20,804 nt of DNA from Mesotaenium endlicherianum (GCA_009602735.1 WELA01002099.1:9392-30195); one strand, 5' to 3'; counted from the first letter of the stretch, positions 8,338 to 18,328 are shown. The notes: a model not told the origin generated them from the letters alone. Numbers and translations: made by a program.

Positions 8338-8484
8338 TGTAGTGATCCGCCACGTGGCCGGTTGCGGCGCGTGCGACACGTCACGTGGACCGAATGTGAC
8401 CGAAATGTGTCGGTTTGAATTGGATAAGTCCAATTGGAGCGCGATCAAAGTACCTCGAGTTACCTTTTCGTTCGTATCACTACA
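8338..8484 (+). repeat. 3' LTR of TRIM
   Basis: It begins TGTAGTGATCC and ends TATCACTACA, retaining the canonical TG. It holds the perfect palindrome GCCACGTGGC (8349-8358) and a second CACGTG at 8382-8387. Confidence 0.87.
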
Positions 8485-8489
8485 CTACC
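8485..8489 (+). repeat. Target site duplication CTACC, right of TRIM
   Basis: This is an exact copy of 7969-7973, immediately after the CACTACA terminus. Confidence 0.85.
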
Positions 8490-9618
8490 ACTCTTCGACT
8501 CCATACACGGTTCACTTTTGCTTGCCCCCTCTTCAGGGTCGGCTGATGAAATTTATACATTTTCCAATTTTCAATGTTCATGTTACAACCAAGTCAAAAT
8601 ATGCTTTCAGAAATAGTGCAATACTAAGAACTTCTAGGCGCGCTTTTTGCCCATGTTGAGGAGTTCACGATCTGTAGTTTGCATGCATGAATTGCAAGTT
8701 GTGCTAGGGTTTACAGGTCTCAAAGATAGTTACCTTTTTCAGACTTTCGCTTTATTGTTCATACAAAATACAAACTTGTCAAACTTTTACATTTACAACA
8801 ACCTATTGCTAGTTGGCCAGAGCTTCTCTGCCCTTAGTTATGCTTTTCAGTATTTTATTGTATATCTATCTTCTCAATTCTTCATTGAGATCTCAATTAT
8901 AGCACTTGCTTCTTGCAGAAAGGACCTATAAGTACTTGAAAACTAATCAACAACTCATCTTATACGTTATTCATGCACTCTGATGTTTGTTCTAGTTTTT
9001 GTCCAAAATTCTCCTAACAAATTGAATATGCCAACTCTAGCCTCTCAAGAAGTCGAATCTTGCCTAGGAAACTTCGTAGGACTAGTTTTATCTACAAATT
9101 TGGAATGCAAAAGAAAATGAAATTTTGAATACACTCGGCAGAAGCGTGGCTCTCCGGCTCCCGATTGCCAAGAGGATGACGTTCTTCTCCTTCACGCTCT
9201 TTCTTCACTTTTTTTCATATTTCTTCGCAAATGGGACTCCAATTCCGTGCATACTTGTGTTTCTCTCCAAGCTGCACATGCAATTTTGATGACACCTCGG
9301 CTCGAGACTCACGCTCGTGCCATTGAGTTCTCTGCTCCTCTGCTGGAGTCTTGTGTGACTGACTCGCTTTTGGAGATCGACGTAACTTGGTCTTCTTTAG
9401 TCAACGTGTTTTCGTACCGTACTTTGACTCGCCGCGACTTCCGCCGCGCGTGTCAGACGGTCCATGGCTGTCACTCGCAACATGCATATTGGAATTCTTT
9501 GCCTTGAAATCAATAAGTTCTAGCATTAGTATTCCCCAATGTTCACTTCAATGTATATATATTCATTCTTTTTTTAATATGTGTTGTATTTCATTTATTT
9601 CGTGGACGACGGCGTAAC
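8490..9618. other. Interval between TRIM and E2, no gene seen
   Basis: About 1.1 kb of AT-rich sequence. Open frames up to ~94 codons exist (for example 8647-8931 and 9247-9507) but show no domain, no codon bias and no convincing splice pattern. No repeat or RNA gene is recognised. Confidence 0.5.
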
Positions 9619-9623
9619 GATAC
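9619..9623 (+). repeat. Target site duplication GATAC, left of E2
   Basis: GATAC directly precedes the 5' LTR and recurs exactly at 16287-16291 after the 3' LTR. This fixes both element borders and the 5-bp duplication size. Confidence 0.93.
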
Positions 9624-10126
9624 TATAGTGATTTGGGTTATTATATATTAGTTTGCATATATTTTAATGTTTTCAAATAAATTTGGAGTAGTATTGTGTG
9701 GAGTCAAGTGTGAATAGGTACTCTAGTAACTTGGTTCATGTCCTTTGAACCTTCCGAGGCATTTTCGAAGTTAGAGGAAAGACCTAGAAGAACTCCATGT
9801 GGCAAAAGTCAAATGTGCCATTTTTAGGTCAAAAGGACATGTGTACATTATTCTAGAAAGAGGTGGCAAGTTTTGGGATGTGTTGGGTGCCAACACATCA
9901 ACATACACCTTCCTAGAAATTACTTATGTAGCAAGTATATAAACAAGAGCTAGAACATAGAAAGACATTCCAGAATCACTCTTGTACTTGCCAAAATCCA
10001 GAAATATATTAACTTTCAAGAAGCCATCTCTCTTTCAAGAAGCTACCACTTGTGTTCAAAGATCCTTGTCTTGAATAGATAAAGTATTCTGTTTTACTAA
10101 GTACTTTATCTATCTGTTTCACTACA
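9624..10126 (+). repeat. 5' LTR of E2 (503 bp)
   Basis: It starts TATAGTGATTTGGG, where the 3' copy has TGTAGTG, and ends TTTCACTACA. The TATA box TATATAAA is at 9936-9943. The LTR drives the genomic transcript; U3, R and U5 borders cannot be set from sequence alone. Confidence 0.94.
9936..9943 (+). promoter_or_regulatory. LTR TATA box (E2 5' LTR)
   Basis: TATATAAA lies in a GCAAG-TATATAAA-CAAGAG context conserved in all three LTR copies of this family. It is the likely promoter of the E2 genomic RNA. Confidence 0.65.
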
Positions 10127-10127
10127 G

Positions 10128-10140
10128 TGGTATCGGAGCT
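10128..10140 (+). other. Primer binding site, initiator tRNA-Met type (E2)
   Basis: TGGTATCGGAGCT begins one base after the LTR terminus CACTACA. It is complementary to the 3' end of an initiator-Met tRNA and primes minus-strand cDNA. Confidence 0.88.
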
Positions 10141-10163
10141 AGGCACTTTGGTAGCACAAGAAG

Positions 10164-11444
10164 ATGGCCGATCCTCAAGACCAACAGCAAGCTTTCGAAG
10201 GAAGCCCTTCCTCTCCAAGACACCCTCCTCCAGCGCCGATGGGAGAGCCCACTCAAGAAAATCTGCAACAACAAGAAGCACCACAAGGAGGAGCACACCC
10301 TCCTCCAGCGTCGATGGGAGAGCCTACTCAAGGAAATCTCCAACAACAAGAAGCACCACAAGGAGGAGCACCGTCAAATCCCGTGGCAGCCGCTATAGCA
10401 AAGTTGACCCCACCACAAGGAGTTCCCGCAAATGAGTGGGCAGCCTTCCTAATGACCGTCCACAACCAAGTGGGCTTGGCCACCTATGAAGCAACCGTGC
10501 AAGCGTCAAGAGAAGCTATGGCTGCCATGGTTGCCCCTATTGCGAGCAATGCTCAAAATCCAGCCCCGGCTCAAGCGCCTCCACAAGAGCCAACGAGAGC
10601 AAGGAAACTCATCAAGCCCGGCAAACCCGACACTTTCAACCCCGGGAAAGGTGCCAACCTGAATTTATGGCTCTACCAAGTGGAGACGTACCTCGCATTC
10701 CTTGAAGTACCCGAGGAGGACTACGTTCCCTTTGCCGTTACCTTACTTAGAGGAGCAGCAACATCATGGTGGCGTAACTATCAAGCGGCTATATATCAAG
10801 CTATGGCGCACCCCATGCTCGGCCAAGAGCCCCCACCATCATATGCAAGATGGGCAGATTTTCGTGAGGCCCTCAAGAAGCAATTCATGCCCATCAATGC
10901 GGAGAAGATTGCCCGAGGAAAGCTCCACCATCTCAAGCAAACGACGTCCGTTCAAGAGTATACATCCAGATTTCACGCCCTCACTCTTGAGATCCCCAAC
11001 ATGTCTCTCGAGGAGAAGATTGACCGCTACATCTTTGGCCTCAAACCCAAGGTGGCAAAGGAAGTGGAGTTACGCGACTTGACGGACTTCTCAAAGATCA
11101 TTGAAGTGGCCCAAAAGGTGGATACCTTGGATTTCAAGCACTCCGTGCCTTCATCTTCACGGGTACCGACGACGCGGGTGTACGCAGCCCCTTCCACATC
11201 CGAATCTGGACCCACACCCATGGAAATCGGAGTTATTAAAAGGGACCCCGCGGCTGCCCGGAAGAGTGGAAGACCCTCCAATGACACTTATGATGCAAGA
11301 AACCAGCAAGGAGTGAAAGCAAGACTCTCCCCGGCTGAAAAAGAAGCTCTCATGACGGCTGGACTATGCTTCTATTGCAAGGAAAAGGGCCATCGTGCAC
11401 TTTCATGCCCCAAAAAGTTGTCAAAAAACGGACAGCGCCGGTAG
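10164..11444 (+). CDS. gag: Gag polyprotein of E2
   Basis: This 426-residue structural protein starts at the first ATG after the primer site, in a good context (AAGAAGATGG). Residues ~21-70 are two 25-residue copies of a P/Q/G-rich repeat (containing MGEPTQ and [12 protein letters not shown]). A linker (A/P-rich) follows, then a capsid-like Gag domain from about residue 150 to 310 (with [25 protein letters not shown] and [13 protein letters not shown]). A zinc knuckle C402-X2-C405-X4-H410-X4-C415 ([14 protein letters not shown]) and a short basic tail end the protein. The last codons hold the slippery site A AAA AAC, and the TAG stop lies in a stem-loop. Pol follows in the -1 frame. Confidence 0.93.
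   Translation: MADPQDQQQAFEGSPSSPRHPPPAPMGEPTQENLQQQEAPQGGAHPPPASMGEPTQGNLQQQEAPQGGAPSNPVAAAIAKLTPPQGVPANEWAAFLMTVHNQVGLATYEATVQASREAMAAMVAPIASNAQNPAPAQAPPQEPTRARKLIKPGKPDTFNPGKGANLNLWLYQVETYLAFLEVPEEDYVPFAVTLLRGAATSWWRNYQAAIYQAMAHPMLGQEPPPSYARWADFREALKKQFMPINAEKIARGKLHHLKQTTSVQEYTSRFHALTLEIPNMSLEEKIDRYIFGLKPKVAKEVELRDLTDFSKIIEVAQKVDTLDFKHSVPSSSRVPTTRVYAAPSTSESGPTPMEIGVIKRDPAAARKSGRPSNDTYDARNQQGVKARLSPAEKEALMTAGLCFYCKEKGHRALSCPKKLSKNGQRR
10223..10372 (+). repeat. 75-bp tandem duplication inside gag (2 copies)
   Basis: Units 10223-10297 and 10298-10372 are adjacent and in frame, differing at only a few bases. Each encodes a 25-residue P/Q/G-rich unit. A recent slippage or duplication is likely, and copy number may vary between family members. 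Confidence 0.9.
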
Positions 11445-14400
11445 GCCAGGAGCCTACCACCCCAAGACCCACTTCACGAGAAGGCAACACGCCAAGTGAG
11501 GTGGAGACCCCCGTTGAAGACGACGTTCCAGCCCCAATGAGTTTGAGAGGTTACCTTGGAGGAGAGAAGGTCCACATCTTGGTGGATAGCGGAGCTCAAG
11601 GCAACTTCATTGCTGCAGATTTTGCCACCAAGCACGGTATTACTATGCGAACTCTTGACCACGACGAGGAGATTATGATGCCCGATGGATTCTCCTATAC
11701 TACCCCTTCCAAGAAGACGTACCCCTTGGCACTCTCTATCAAGTCCTTCAAGGATAGAGTAGTGTTCTCCCCCATGCAATTGGGCAAGTACGACGTCATC
11801 CTAGGGACGCCTTGGTTGACCAAGCACAACCCCCAAGTTGATTGGAGGACCGGTACTATCAAGATCAAGAATGACATCACTTCAAGAATCTGTATTTTGC
11901 GCGCAATCCAGAATATCCAGACCCAAGACATCCAGAAGCCGGCACACGAGATACTATTGTCCGCCCTCCAACTCAAGAGACTTGTGAGGAAGGGACACGA
12001 GCTTCTTTTGGCCTTGATCACGCCAAAAGACATCAAGAAAGACATCGAGAGTCAAGAAGGCAGCCCCGTTCCCAAGGAGATACAAGAAGTCTTAGAGGAC
12101 TACAAAGAAGTGTTCTCCCCGGAATTGCCCAAGGGCCTACCCCCCAAAAGATTCGTAGACCACAAGATAGAGTTGGAGCCCGGAAGCAAGCCCATCTCTC
12201 GGCCTACGTTCAAAATGTCATACACGGAGCTAGACGAAGTCAAGAAGCAAATCAAGGAGCTACTGGAGCATGGCTTCATTCGACCTAGCAAGTCGCCATT
12301 TGGAGCCCCGGTGCTATTTGTCAAGAAGAAAGATGGTACCTTGAGGATGTGTGTGGACTATCGCGCCCTCAACAAGATCACCATCAAGAATCGATACCCG
12401 CTGCCGCGCATGGATGAGCTCATGGACCGGCTGGTTGGAGCCAAGTACTTCACGAAGATTGACTTACGGAGCGGCTACCACCAGATTCGCATCGCAGAAC
12501 CGGACATAGAGAAGACGGCATTCAGGACAAGATATGGACATTTTGAGTTCATGGTCCTGCCATTTGGACTCACCAACGCGCCAGCAACTTTCATGACTAT
12601 GATGAACACCATATTTCAGCCCATGTTGGACAGATTTGTGGTGGTATTCATCGATGACATCCTTATCTACAGCAAGACCCTTGAAGAGCATGCGAGACAC
12701 TTGAAAGAAGTCCTTGAAGTATTGAAGCAAAACAAGCTATTTGCGAAGGAGTCAAAGTGCGAGTTTGCCAAACAAGAAGTGGAGTTCCTAGGTCTCCACG
12801 TGACTGCTGATGGCATCAAGATGGACCCCAAGAAGACCACGGTGGTGGAGGAATGGCCAACCCCCACGACCAAGAAAGAACTCCAGTCATTCTTGGGATT
12901 TGCCAATTGGTACAGAAAATTCATCCAAGGCTTCTCGCACATAGCAGCCCCCCTGACAGATCTACTCAAGAAGGACAGGCTATATACATGGACCGAGAAA
13001 GAGGAAGAGGCATTTCAAGAGTTAAAGCGAAGATTGACCACATCCCCGGTGCTCACACTCCCAAGTCCAAACCCAGATTGGCCCTTCCACGTCATCACCG
13101 ATGCATCTTCCTATGCAATAGGAGCAATCCTGCTTCAAGACCAAGGCAAGGGACTGCAGCCCATCGCCTACGAGTCAAGGAAGCTAAATCCAGCCGAGCA
13201 AAATTATACAACCACGGAGCGAGAGGCATTGGCGATTGTACATGCCTTGAAGGTTTGGCGCTGCTACGTTGAAGGACGCAAAGTACTGGTCACCACGGAC
13301 CACGAGGCGTTAAAGCACCTCCAAACGCAGCCGTATCTCTCAAGGAGACAAGCAAGATGGAGCGGATACTTGCAACAATACAACATCACGATTCAGTACC
13401 AGCCCGGCAAGACAAACCCGGCTGACCCCCTCTCAAGACTGCAATTAAATGCAGTGATGGTATCCCTGAAGACAGATCTGGAAGCTCGATTTTCAGCCGC
13501 CTATGAAAGAGACCCTTACTACAAGAACGGAGAAGCAGCCTTGGACCCATGCAAGAAGCAAGAAGGCAATTATTGGGTGAGGCAAGATACGGGCCAGAGA
13601 TGTGTTCCTAATGACTTAGACCTCCGGCTCTTGCTTCTACGAGAAGCACACGACAACCCTCTTGGAGGACACTTTGGAATCCTAAGGACCACGGGCGTTC
13701 TAGCTAGGACTTATTGTTGGCCAGGCATGTCTAAGCAAGTCAAGGAGTACTGCAGGAGCTGTGACACATGCCAAAGAATCAAGCCATCATCGCAAAAGGC
13801 GGGAGGACTCCTCCAACCACTACCAATCCCCGAAAGACAATGGACGGACATCTCAATGGACCTTATCGTGGACTTGCCCGTGACACCTCGAGGCCATAAT
13901 GCAATACTCACGGCGGTGGACAGACTTACCAAGATGGCTCATTTTATTCCCACGACGACTAAGGCTACAGCACCACAACTTGCAAGACTCATCTTTGACA
14001 ACATCTTCCGACTCCATGGACTACCATCAAGAATTGTGTCAGATAGAGATCCAAGATTCACAAGCCATTTCTGGAAAAATCTCTTCAAGAACTTGGGTAC
14101 ATCGCTGGATATGTCTACTGCCTACCACCCACAATCAGATGGGCAAACCGAGCGTATGAATCGTACCCTAAAGACCTCTCTAAAGGCCTACGTGTCTACC
14201 CTCGAGCAAGACTGGGACATGTACTTGACCCCCCTCGAGTTTGCCTACAACAACACTACGCAGGCCTCTACCCAAGAGTCCCCATTCTTCCTCAACTATG
14301 GCTTCCATCCGACCACGCCACTGAGCTTCACGGCTGGCCATGATGAAGTACCTGCAGCCACAGATTTTATGGAGACATTAGAAGCAGCCCTTACAGCAGC

Positions 14401-15031
14401 GAAGAAAGCTCTACAACACGCGCAAGATGCTCAAGCAAGAGTGGCGAACAGATCCAGAAGAGAAATTACGTACAGAGTGGGTGACAACGTGTTACTATCA
14501 TCCAAGAACATTTCCCTGAACAACAGGCCTGCCGGCAGCAAGTTCTCTCCCAAGTATTTGGGACCCTTCAAGATTATCCAGCAAGTCAACCCCGTTGCTT
14601 TCAAGCTAGAACTTCCCCAGACTATGCACATCGACCCCGTATTCCACGCTTCCCTCTTCAAGCCATATGTGCAACCCGACAACAAGTTCCCAGGACGTGT
14701 GACAACCCCACCAGCCCCAACAATAGTGGATGATCATTTGGAGTACGAAGTGGAAGACATAGTGGCTATGAGAAATTTCAGGAGACAGCAGCAATACTTG
14801 ATCAAGTGGAAAGGATATCCAGATTCGGAGAATAGTTGGGTGGCGGCGCACTACCTTGACAAAGTTCAGAGAAAGTTGAAGCGCTTCCATGCCGCCAACC
14901 CCCATCTTGGACCAGCCCCAAGTCTCTCTACTAGAAGCCCGAAGACTTCAGGGAGGCAGCCTGCCACCATCAAGAAGCAGCAGAAGACCCCTTGGAGGCA
15001 GCCTGCAAGAACAAGAAAGAGGAAAAATTGA
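11366..15031 (+). CDS. pol: Pol polyprotein of E2: protease, RT, RNase H, integrase, chromodomain
   Basis: The frame is open from 11339, overlaps gag by about 106 nt and is probably translated as Gag-Pol by a -1 shift, so the ATG at 11366 (residue 1 here) is only a counting point. Domains: aspartic protease DSGA at 74-77; RT at ~270-460 with YPLPRMDEL and FIDDILIYS (catalytic Asp 430/431); RNase H from ~570 with Asp579 in TDASSYAIG; integrase zinc finger H762/H769/C799/C802; catalytic triad D832/D893/E929 (the last two 35 residues apart); GPF module (LGPFKII). The chromodomain at about 1126-1175 has [15 protein letters not shown], and the tail is basic and NLS-like (ARTRKRKN). The chromodomain is expected to steer integration towards marked chromatin. 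All catalytic residues are present. Confidence 0.95.
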   Translation: MLLLQGKGPSCTFMPQKVVKKRTAPVGQEPTTPRPTSREGNTPSEVETPVEDDVPAPMSLRGYLGGEKVHILVDSGAQGNFIAADFATKHGITMRTLDHDEEIMMPDGFSYTTPSKKTYPLALSIKSFKDRVVFSPMQLGKYDVILGTPWLTKHNPQVDWRTGTIKIKNDITSRICILRAIQNIQTQDIQKPAHEILLSALQLKRLVRKGHELLLALITPKDIKKDIESQEGSPVPKEIQEVLEDYKEVFSPELPKGLPPKRFVDHKIELEPGSKPISRPTFKMSYTELDEVKKQIKELLEHGFIRPSKSPFGAPVLFVKKKDGTLRMCVDYRALNKITIKNRYPLPRMDELMDRLVGAKYFTKIDLRSGYHQIRIAEPDIEKTAFRTRYGHFEFMVLPFGLTNAPATFMTMMNTIFQPMLDRFVVVFIDDILIYSKTLEEHARHLKEVLEVLKQNKLFAKESKCEFAKQEVEFLGLHVTADGIKMDPKKTTVVEEWPTPTTKKELQSFLGFANWYRKFIQGFSHIAAPLTDLLKKDRLYTWTEKEEEAFQELKRRLTTSPVLTLPSPNPDWPFHVITDASSYAIGAILLQDQGKGLQPIAYESRKLNPAEQNYTTTEREALAIVHALKVWRCYVEGRKVLVTTDHEALKHLQTQPYLSRRQARWSGYLQQYNITIQYQPGKTNPADPLSRLQLNAVMVSLKTDLEARFSAAYERDPYYKNGEAALDPCKKQEGNYWVRQDTGQRCVPNDLDLRLLLLREAHDNPLGGHFGILRTTGVLARTYCWPGMSKQVKEYCRSCDTCQRIKPSSQKAGGLLQPLPIPERQWTDISMDLIVDLPVTPRGHNAILTAVDRLTKMAHFIPTTTKATAPQLARLIFDNIFRLHGLPSRIVSDRDPRFTSHFWKNLFKNLGTSLDMSTAYHPQSDGQTERMNRTLKTSLKAYVSTLEQDWDMYLTPLEFAYNNTTQASTQESPFFLNYGFHPTTPLSFTAGHDEVPAATDFMETLEAALTAAKKALQHAQDAQARVANRSRREITYRVGDNVLLSSKNISLNNRPAGSKFSPKYLGPFKIIQQVNPVAFKLELPQTMHIDPVFHASLFKPYVQPDNKFPGRVTTPPAPTIVDDHLEYEVEDIVAMRNFRRQQQYLIKWKGYPDSENSWVAAHYLDKVQRKLKRFHAANPHLGPAPSLSTRSPKTSGRQPATIKKQQKTPWRQPARTRKRKN
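11423..11458 (+). promoter_or_regulatory. Programmed -1 frameshift cassette between gag and pol (E2)
   Basis: A AAA AAC (11423-11429) lies in the correct gag phase (tcA AAA AAC), a canonical X XXY YYZ slippery heptamer. After a 10-nt spacer comes a 7-bp stem GGTAGGC (11440-11446) / GCCTACC (11452-11458) with a 5-nt loop. The gag TAG stop (11442-11444) is inside the stem. A -1 slip leads straight into the pol frame (next residues [10 protein letters not shown]), which is open from 11339. Heptamer, phase, stem and target frame all agree; actual frameshifting is not shown by sequence. Confidence 0.8.
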
Positions 15032-15801
15032 CATTAGACACTCTTCTCTTCTCGCAGTTTCTGGACAGAAAACTAAAACTGCTACTGGTAATAGGTCTCT
15101 GCATAATAAATTCTGAAAATTTACCTGGCTGTAGTCCATGAGTAGCCGGTCATTTAGAGTCCAAGTTTGCTCAATTTGGAGCACTGGTGAGAGAGATATG
15201 ATGCTCTAAGTAGAAGGGGGTCAGGCTGCTGGCATTGTTAGGGCAGAATATGCCTTCTGACATTGTGCCCTCCCCTGAACTTGGAATGCTCTGAAACTCA
15301 AAACTCTGGTAGAACATCTTACAGCGCCCAGTTTGAGACTTAGTTTGCAGAATTTGGAGAAGTATAGAAGGACTTAAACCTTTCAGAAATTTTTGCACAG
15401 ATTTGGAGGAGTGCCTACTCTCTCAGCTCTCAACGACACTCCAGAAATTAGAATGCTTTTAAATTTGGTGACCCGGTAGAGTTCTCCGACGCGGTCCGTC
15501 TGGCACTCGAATTTTCAGATTTGGAGCAGGTCTGTGGCCGCTATGAATTTTTGAATTCGTGGCAGATTGTGGGCCAAGTTGTACAATTTTCTTTATCATT
15601 AAGGAGTAGGCTAGCCAATAAGGTCACACCACCTACGACCTTGCCTAGTCTACCTTACATGTGTCGCACCTGACTTGGCGCCTTTGACTAGTCCTCTTCA
15701 CATGTGTGGCATCTGACTTGAAACTGTTGACTAGTTTGCTCCACATGTGTAAGACCTGACTTGACGCGCCGAGACGTCGCTTTTTTCTATCGGGGGGGTG
15801 A
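15032..15801 (+). other. E2 3' noncoding region with polypurine tract
   Basis: About 770 bp without a coding frame. It contains the 43-bp repeat (15657-15768), scattered ATTTGGAG(C/G)A motifs, and a run of seven G (15792-15798) followed by TGA before the LTR. A long 3' untranslated stretch in both family members suggests a conserved RNA function (packaging or stability), but this is inference. Confidence 0.75.
15657..15768 (+). repeat. 43-bp tandem repeat, about 2.6 copies, in E2 3' region
   Basis: Units start at ACATGTGT at 15657, 15700 and 15743, matching the E1 array copy for copy apart from a single A/C change in the first unit. Confidence 0.85.
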
Positions 15802-16286
15802 TGTAGTGATTTGGGTTATTATATATTAGTTTGCATATATTTTAATGTTTTCAAATAAATTTGGAGTAGTATTGTGTGGAGTCAAGTGTGAATAGGTACT
15901 CTAGTAACTTGGTTCATGTCCTTTGAACCTTCCAAGGCATTTTCGAAGTTAGAGGAAAGACCTAGAAGAACTCCATGTGGCAAAAGTCAAATGTGCCATT
16001 TTTAGGTCAAAAGGACATGTGTACATTATTCTAGAAAGAGGTGGCAAGTTTTGGGATGTGTTGGGTGCCAACACATCAACATACACTTTCCTAGAAATTA
16101 CTTATGTAGCAAGTATATAAACAAGAGCTAGAACATAGAAAGACATTCCAGAATCACTCTTGTACTTGCCAAAATCCAGAAATATATTAACTTTCAAGAA
16201 GCCATCTCTCTTTCAAGAAGCTACCACTTGTGTTCAAAGATCCTTGTCTTATTTCACTAAGTACTTTATCTATCTGTTTCACTACA
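15802..16286 (+). repeat. 3' LTR of E2 (485 bp)
   Basis: It starts TGTAGTGATTTGGG after the G-run and TGA, and ends TTTCACTACA. Relative to the 5' LTR it lacks 18 bp near the 3' end (after CCTTGTCTT). The TATA box is at 16114-16121. It could drive readthrough transcription towards the GH31 gene, whose start codon is 2.05 kb downstream in the same direction. Confidence 0.94.
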
Positions 16287-16291
16287 GATAC
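16287..16291 (+). repeat. Target site duplication GATAC, right of E2
   Basis: This is an exact copy of 9619-9623, directly after the CACTACA terminus. Confidence 0.93.
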
Positions 16292-16601
16292 GCTCGTATT
16301 CCATTCAAGTAAATTGTTGCCGTTGTAGATGTTGCTATACATGTGCACATCTTGAGGTAAGATGCAAGTGAATACTTGCAACAAATATTGTTTGACTAGT
16401 TGACCGTATTCTAAATCCGAAGTTATTCTTAAAAATGTCTTTACACATTCAAATCAATGTCATGCAGATTTTATGTAAGTACGAGTATAAATCTTTCACT
16501 CTATCATACAAGCACCATCTCTAAACAATTGGCAAGTTCTCATCCAAGCGTGCGCATTAAACATGTACACAAACAAAAGCATTACTTAAATCGCATCTTT
16601 G

Positions 16602-16787
16602 CATGCAAGCGTCCATATGCAACTACACACTCACTAATTTTGCAAGTGCGCTTTTACCTACACCACACACGTATCCATGCAGACACTCTCAAGCACATAT
16701 GCATGCACCTATGCATAAACACTCGCGTGCTTTGCATGCGTAGACGCATCGTTGCACGGATTCATGCCCACATATGCGCATCATGCA
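16602..16787. promoter_or_regulatory. Cluster of RY-type CATGCA/TGCATG motifs
   Basis: CATGCA occurs at 16602, 16676, 16702 and 16782, and TGCATG at 16700 and 16733, within 190 bp of alternating purine-pyrimidine sequence. In land plants CATGCA is the core recognised by B3-domain regulators. Whether it acts here, 1.6 kb upstream of the GH31 start, is unknown. Confidence 0.25.
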
Positions 16788-17247
16788 CTCACTCACGCGC
16801 GCCATTACGTCCTCTACATAGGATAACATCCATCATTTACCTAATTCACTCTGTTTTCAGTTGAAAGTGAAGTCCCAAAGAATCTGAGGTGCCGCATGTA
16901 CACTCGCTCGTATTTGCGCTGAAAGACACTTACCAGCACCCACACGCACGCTTGCGAGCGTCGGTCCGTATCCAGCAATTTCCAGCAATTTTAAATAGTT
17001 CAGGGTGTACCGTGCTTTCAAGTTGCTTTGGTGGTACCCGAATACTCTCAATCCCCCTTGCCCCACGCATGGTGGTGGACCTTTTTGGTAGCGGGTAAAT
17101 TTTACCCCGCATGCTCGAGCCCTTCCCGAGGCGCACGGAAAACTGGAACCGAGGCGCACGGGCAAACGGCACCCGTCGAGATTTTCCACAAGCTGAGTCG
17201 ATGTGCTTGGGCAAACGGCCGAAGACTTCACATTATAACGGAAAAAG

Positions 17248-17310
17248 CTTCGCCAGAGTAGCGAAGAGTCGGGAACACGTTTTTCGACAGAGTGGCGAAG
17301 GAAACCCGAC
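17248..17310. repeat. Interleaved inverted repeats (pseudoknot-like order)
   Basis: CTTCGCCA (17248-17255) pairs with TGGCGAAG (17293-17300), and GTCGGG (17268-17273) with CCCGAC (17305-17310), giving an A-B-A'-B' arrangement. A direct repeat CAGAGTRGCGAAG occurs at 17254 and 17288, so CTTCGC can also pair locally with 17261-17266. No known RNA family is recognised. Confidence 0.3.
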
Positions 17311-18328
17311 GAATCTGGGAGTATGGGTTGGCTGACGACCACAAACTACACTGCTAACTCGTTCTCGTCTGGACCAGGCCTCAGGATTCGACAAAAGTCG
17401 CGGATTTCGGAGAATTTCGGAAACATCCTCTGGCCTCCTCTGGGCGACGGTCAGGGTTTCGAGAACGTCCGACAAAATTTGGTAGAATTTCTTTAATGGC
17501 GTAATCACATCCCACGACAATATTTAAAGGAAAGTAGGAAATTCTGGGATTTTATGCGACATCCGCTCCCTGTCCGCTCCCAATGACCAGAATTTTTTTC
17601 GACATAATCTGATTTTAAAACATCCACAAAAGCAAATAACATAAAATATATCTCGAATCTTGGGGCCTGGTCTGGACTCTGGACTCTAAATGCCTCAAGC
17701 CAACATATAGTACGGCTATTCTGTGGATTCTGGAAGTGTGAGAAGCGGGTCTTAGCAGCATTCTTTTAATGAATGTTTGTGGCCGAAGACTGCTCTAGCT
17801 ATGAACAGTAGTACCACGCGTCAAAGTTTTGTACAGGGTCTGCTAATAGAAGTTCTCCACTTCAATTAAATTGGAGCCTTGCTGCACGCGTTGGCACGCG
17901 TTCTCGAACTTCTTCGTCAAATACAGGCTACTTTGGATGCATGCGTACCACTTGGACTGTCTACTGCAGTTCTGAACGGGTGCCAAAAGCCACAGAAAGC
18001 TGCAAAGAGTTTAAGCCAAAAGCCATCTTACCACTTCCTCAATCATAATGAATGCGGACGAGTCGGCGCATCGAGGCCTTGTGACACAAACAACGCTTGC
18101 ACTTCTTGCACTTCTTGAACCTGCATGCACCAGCTTGGACTATACACAGTACTAAAAAGGCTGATACAGGCCTCCACGAAGTATGTTGAGGTGAATTGTA
18201 CCCTAATACCACTTACCGATGACCACTTCCAAGGATCGGTGAGAATAGACCAAGGCTGCATGAGCTGAAGGTGCCCGGTCGTGCGTTCGGCATCGATCAC
18301 CATTTCTGCCTGAATCCTTGCAGGCTAC

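Larger units (their letters stand above)
7974..8484 (+). mobile_element. TRIM: complete miniature LTR retrotransposon (511 bp)
   Basis: Two direct repeats of 150 bp (7974-8123) and 147 bp (8338-8484) flank 214 bp that begin with a tRNA primer site (TGGTATCGAAGC, 8125-8136) and end in a purine tract (8326-8337). The whole is bracketed by the target duplication CTACC. LTR ends are inverted repeats, TGTAGTGAT/ATCACTACA in the right copy. No gag or pol is present, so it must be moved in trans. The two LTRs have diverged substantially (roughly 15% by eye), so the insertion is old. Its ends and primer type match those of E1/E2, which makes them candidate helpers. Size and layout fit the plant TRIM class. 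Confidence 0.88.
9624..16286 (+). mobile_element. Complete chromovirus (Ty3/gypsy) E2, 6,663 bp
   Basis: Order: 5' LTR (9624-10126), primer site (10128-10140), gag (10164-11444), pol in the -1 frame (to 15031), 3' noncoding DNA with a 43-bp repeat, polypurine tract, 3' LTR (15802-16286), all between GATAC duplications. Integrase following RT/RNase H and a C-terminal chromodomain place it among the chromoviruses. The two LTRs differ by about three clear transitions plus an 18-bp deletion in the 3' copy with a couple of adjacent changes, so insertion is recent. All reading frames are intact, and it looks potentially autonomous. Confidence 0.96.

Noticed and set aside
16857..17342. 161-codon minus-strand frame and its overlapping neighbours
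   Set aside because: Several frames on both strands are open together in a GC-rich stretch, with no domain, start context or splice pattern.
17879..18118. 79-codon plus-strand frame as an upstream GH31 exon
   Set aside because: No convincing donor or acceptor joins it in phase, and the 18340 start already gives a complete-looking N-terminus.
18097..18120. Short CTTGCACTT tandem as a functional repeat
   Set aside because: Only about two imperfect units of simple sequence; nothing links it to a function.
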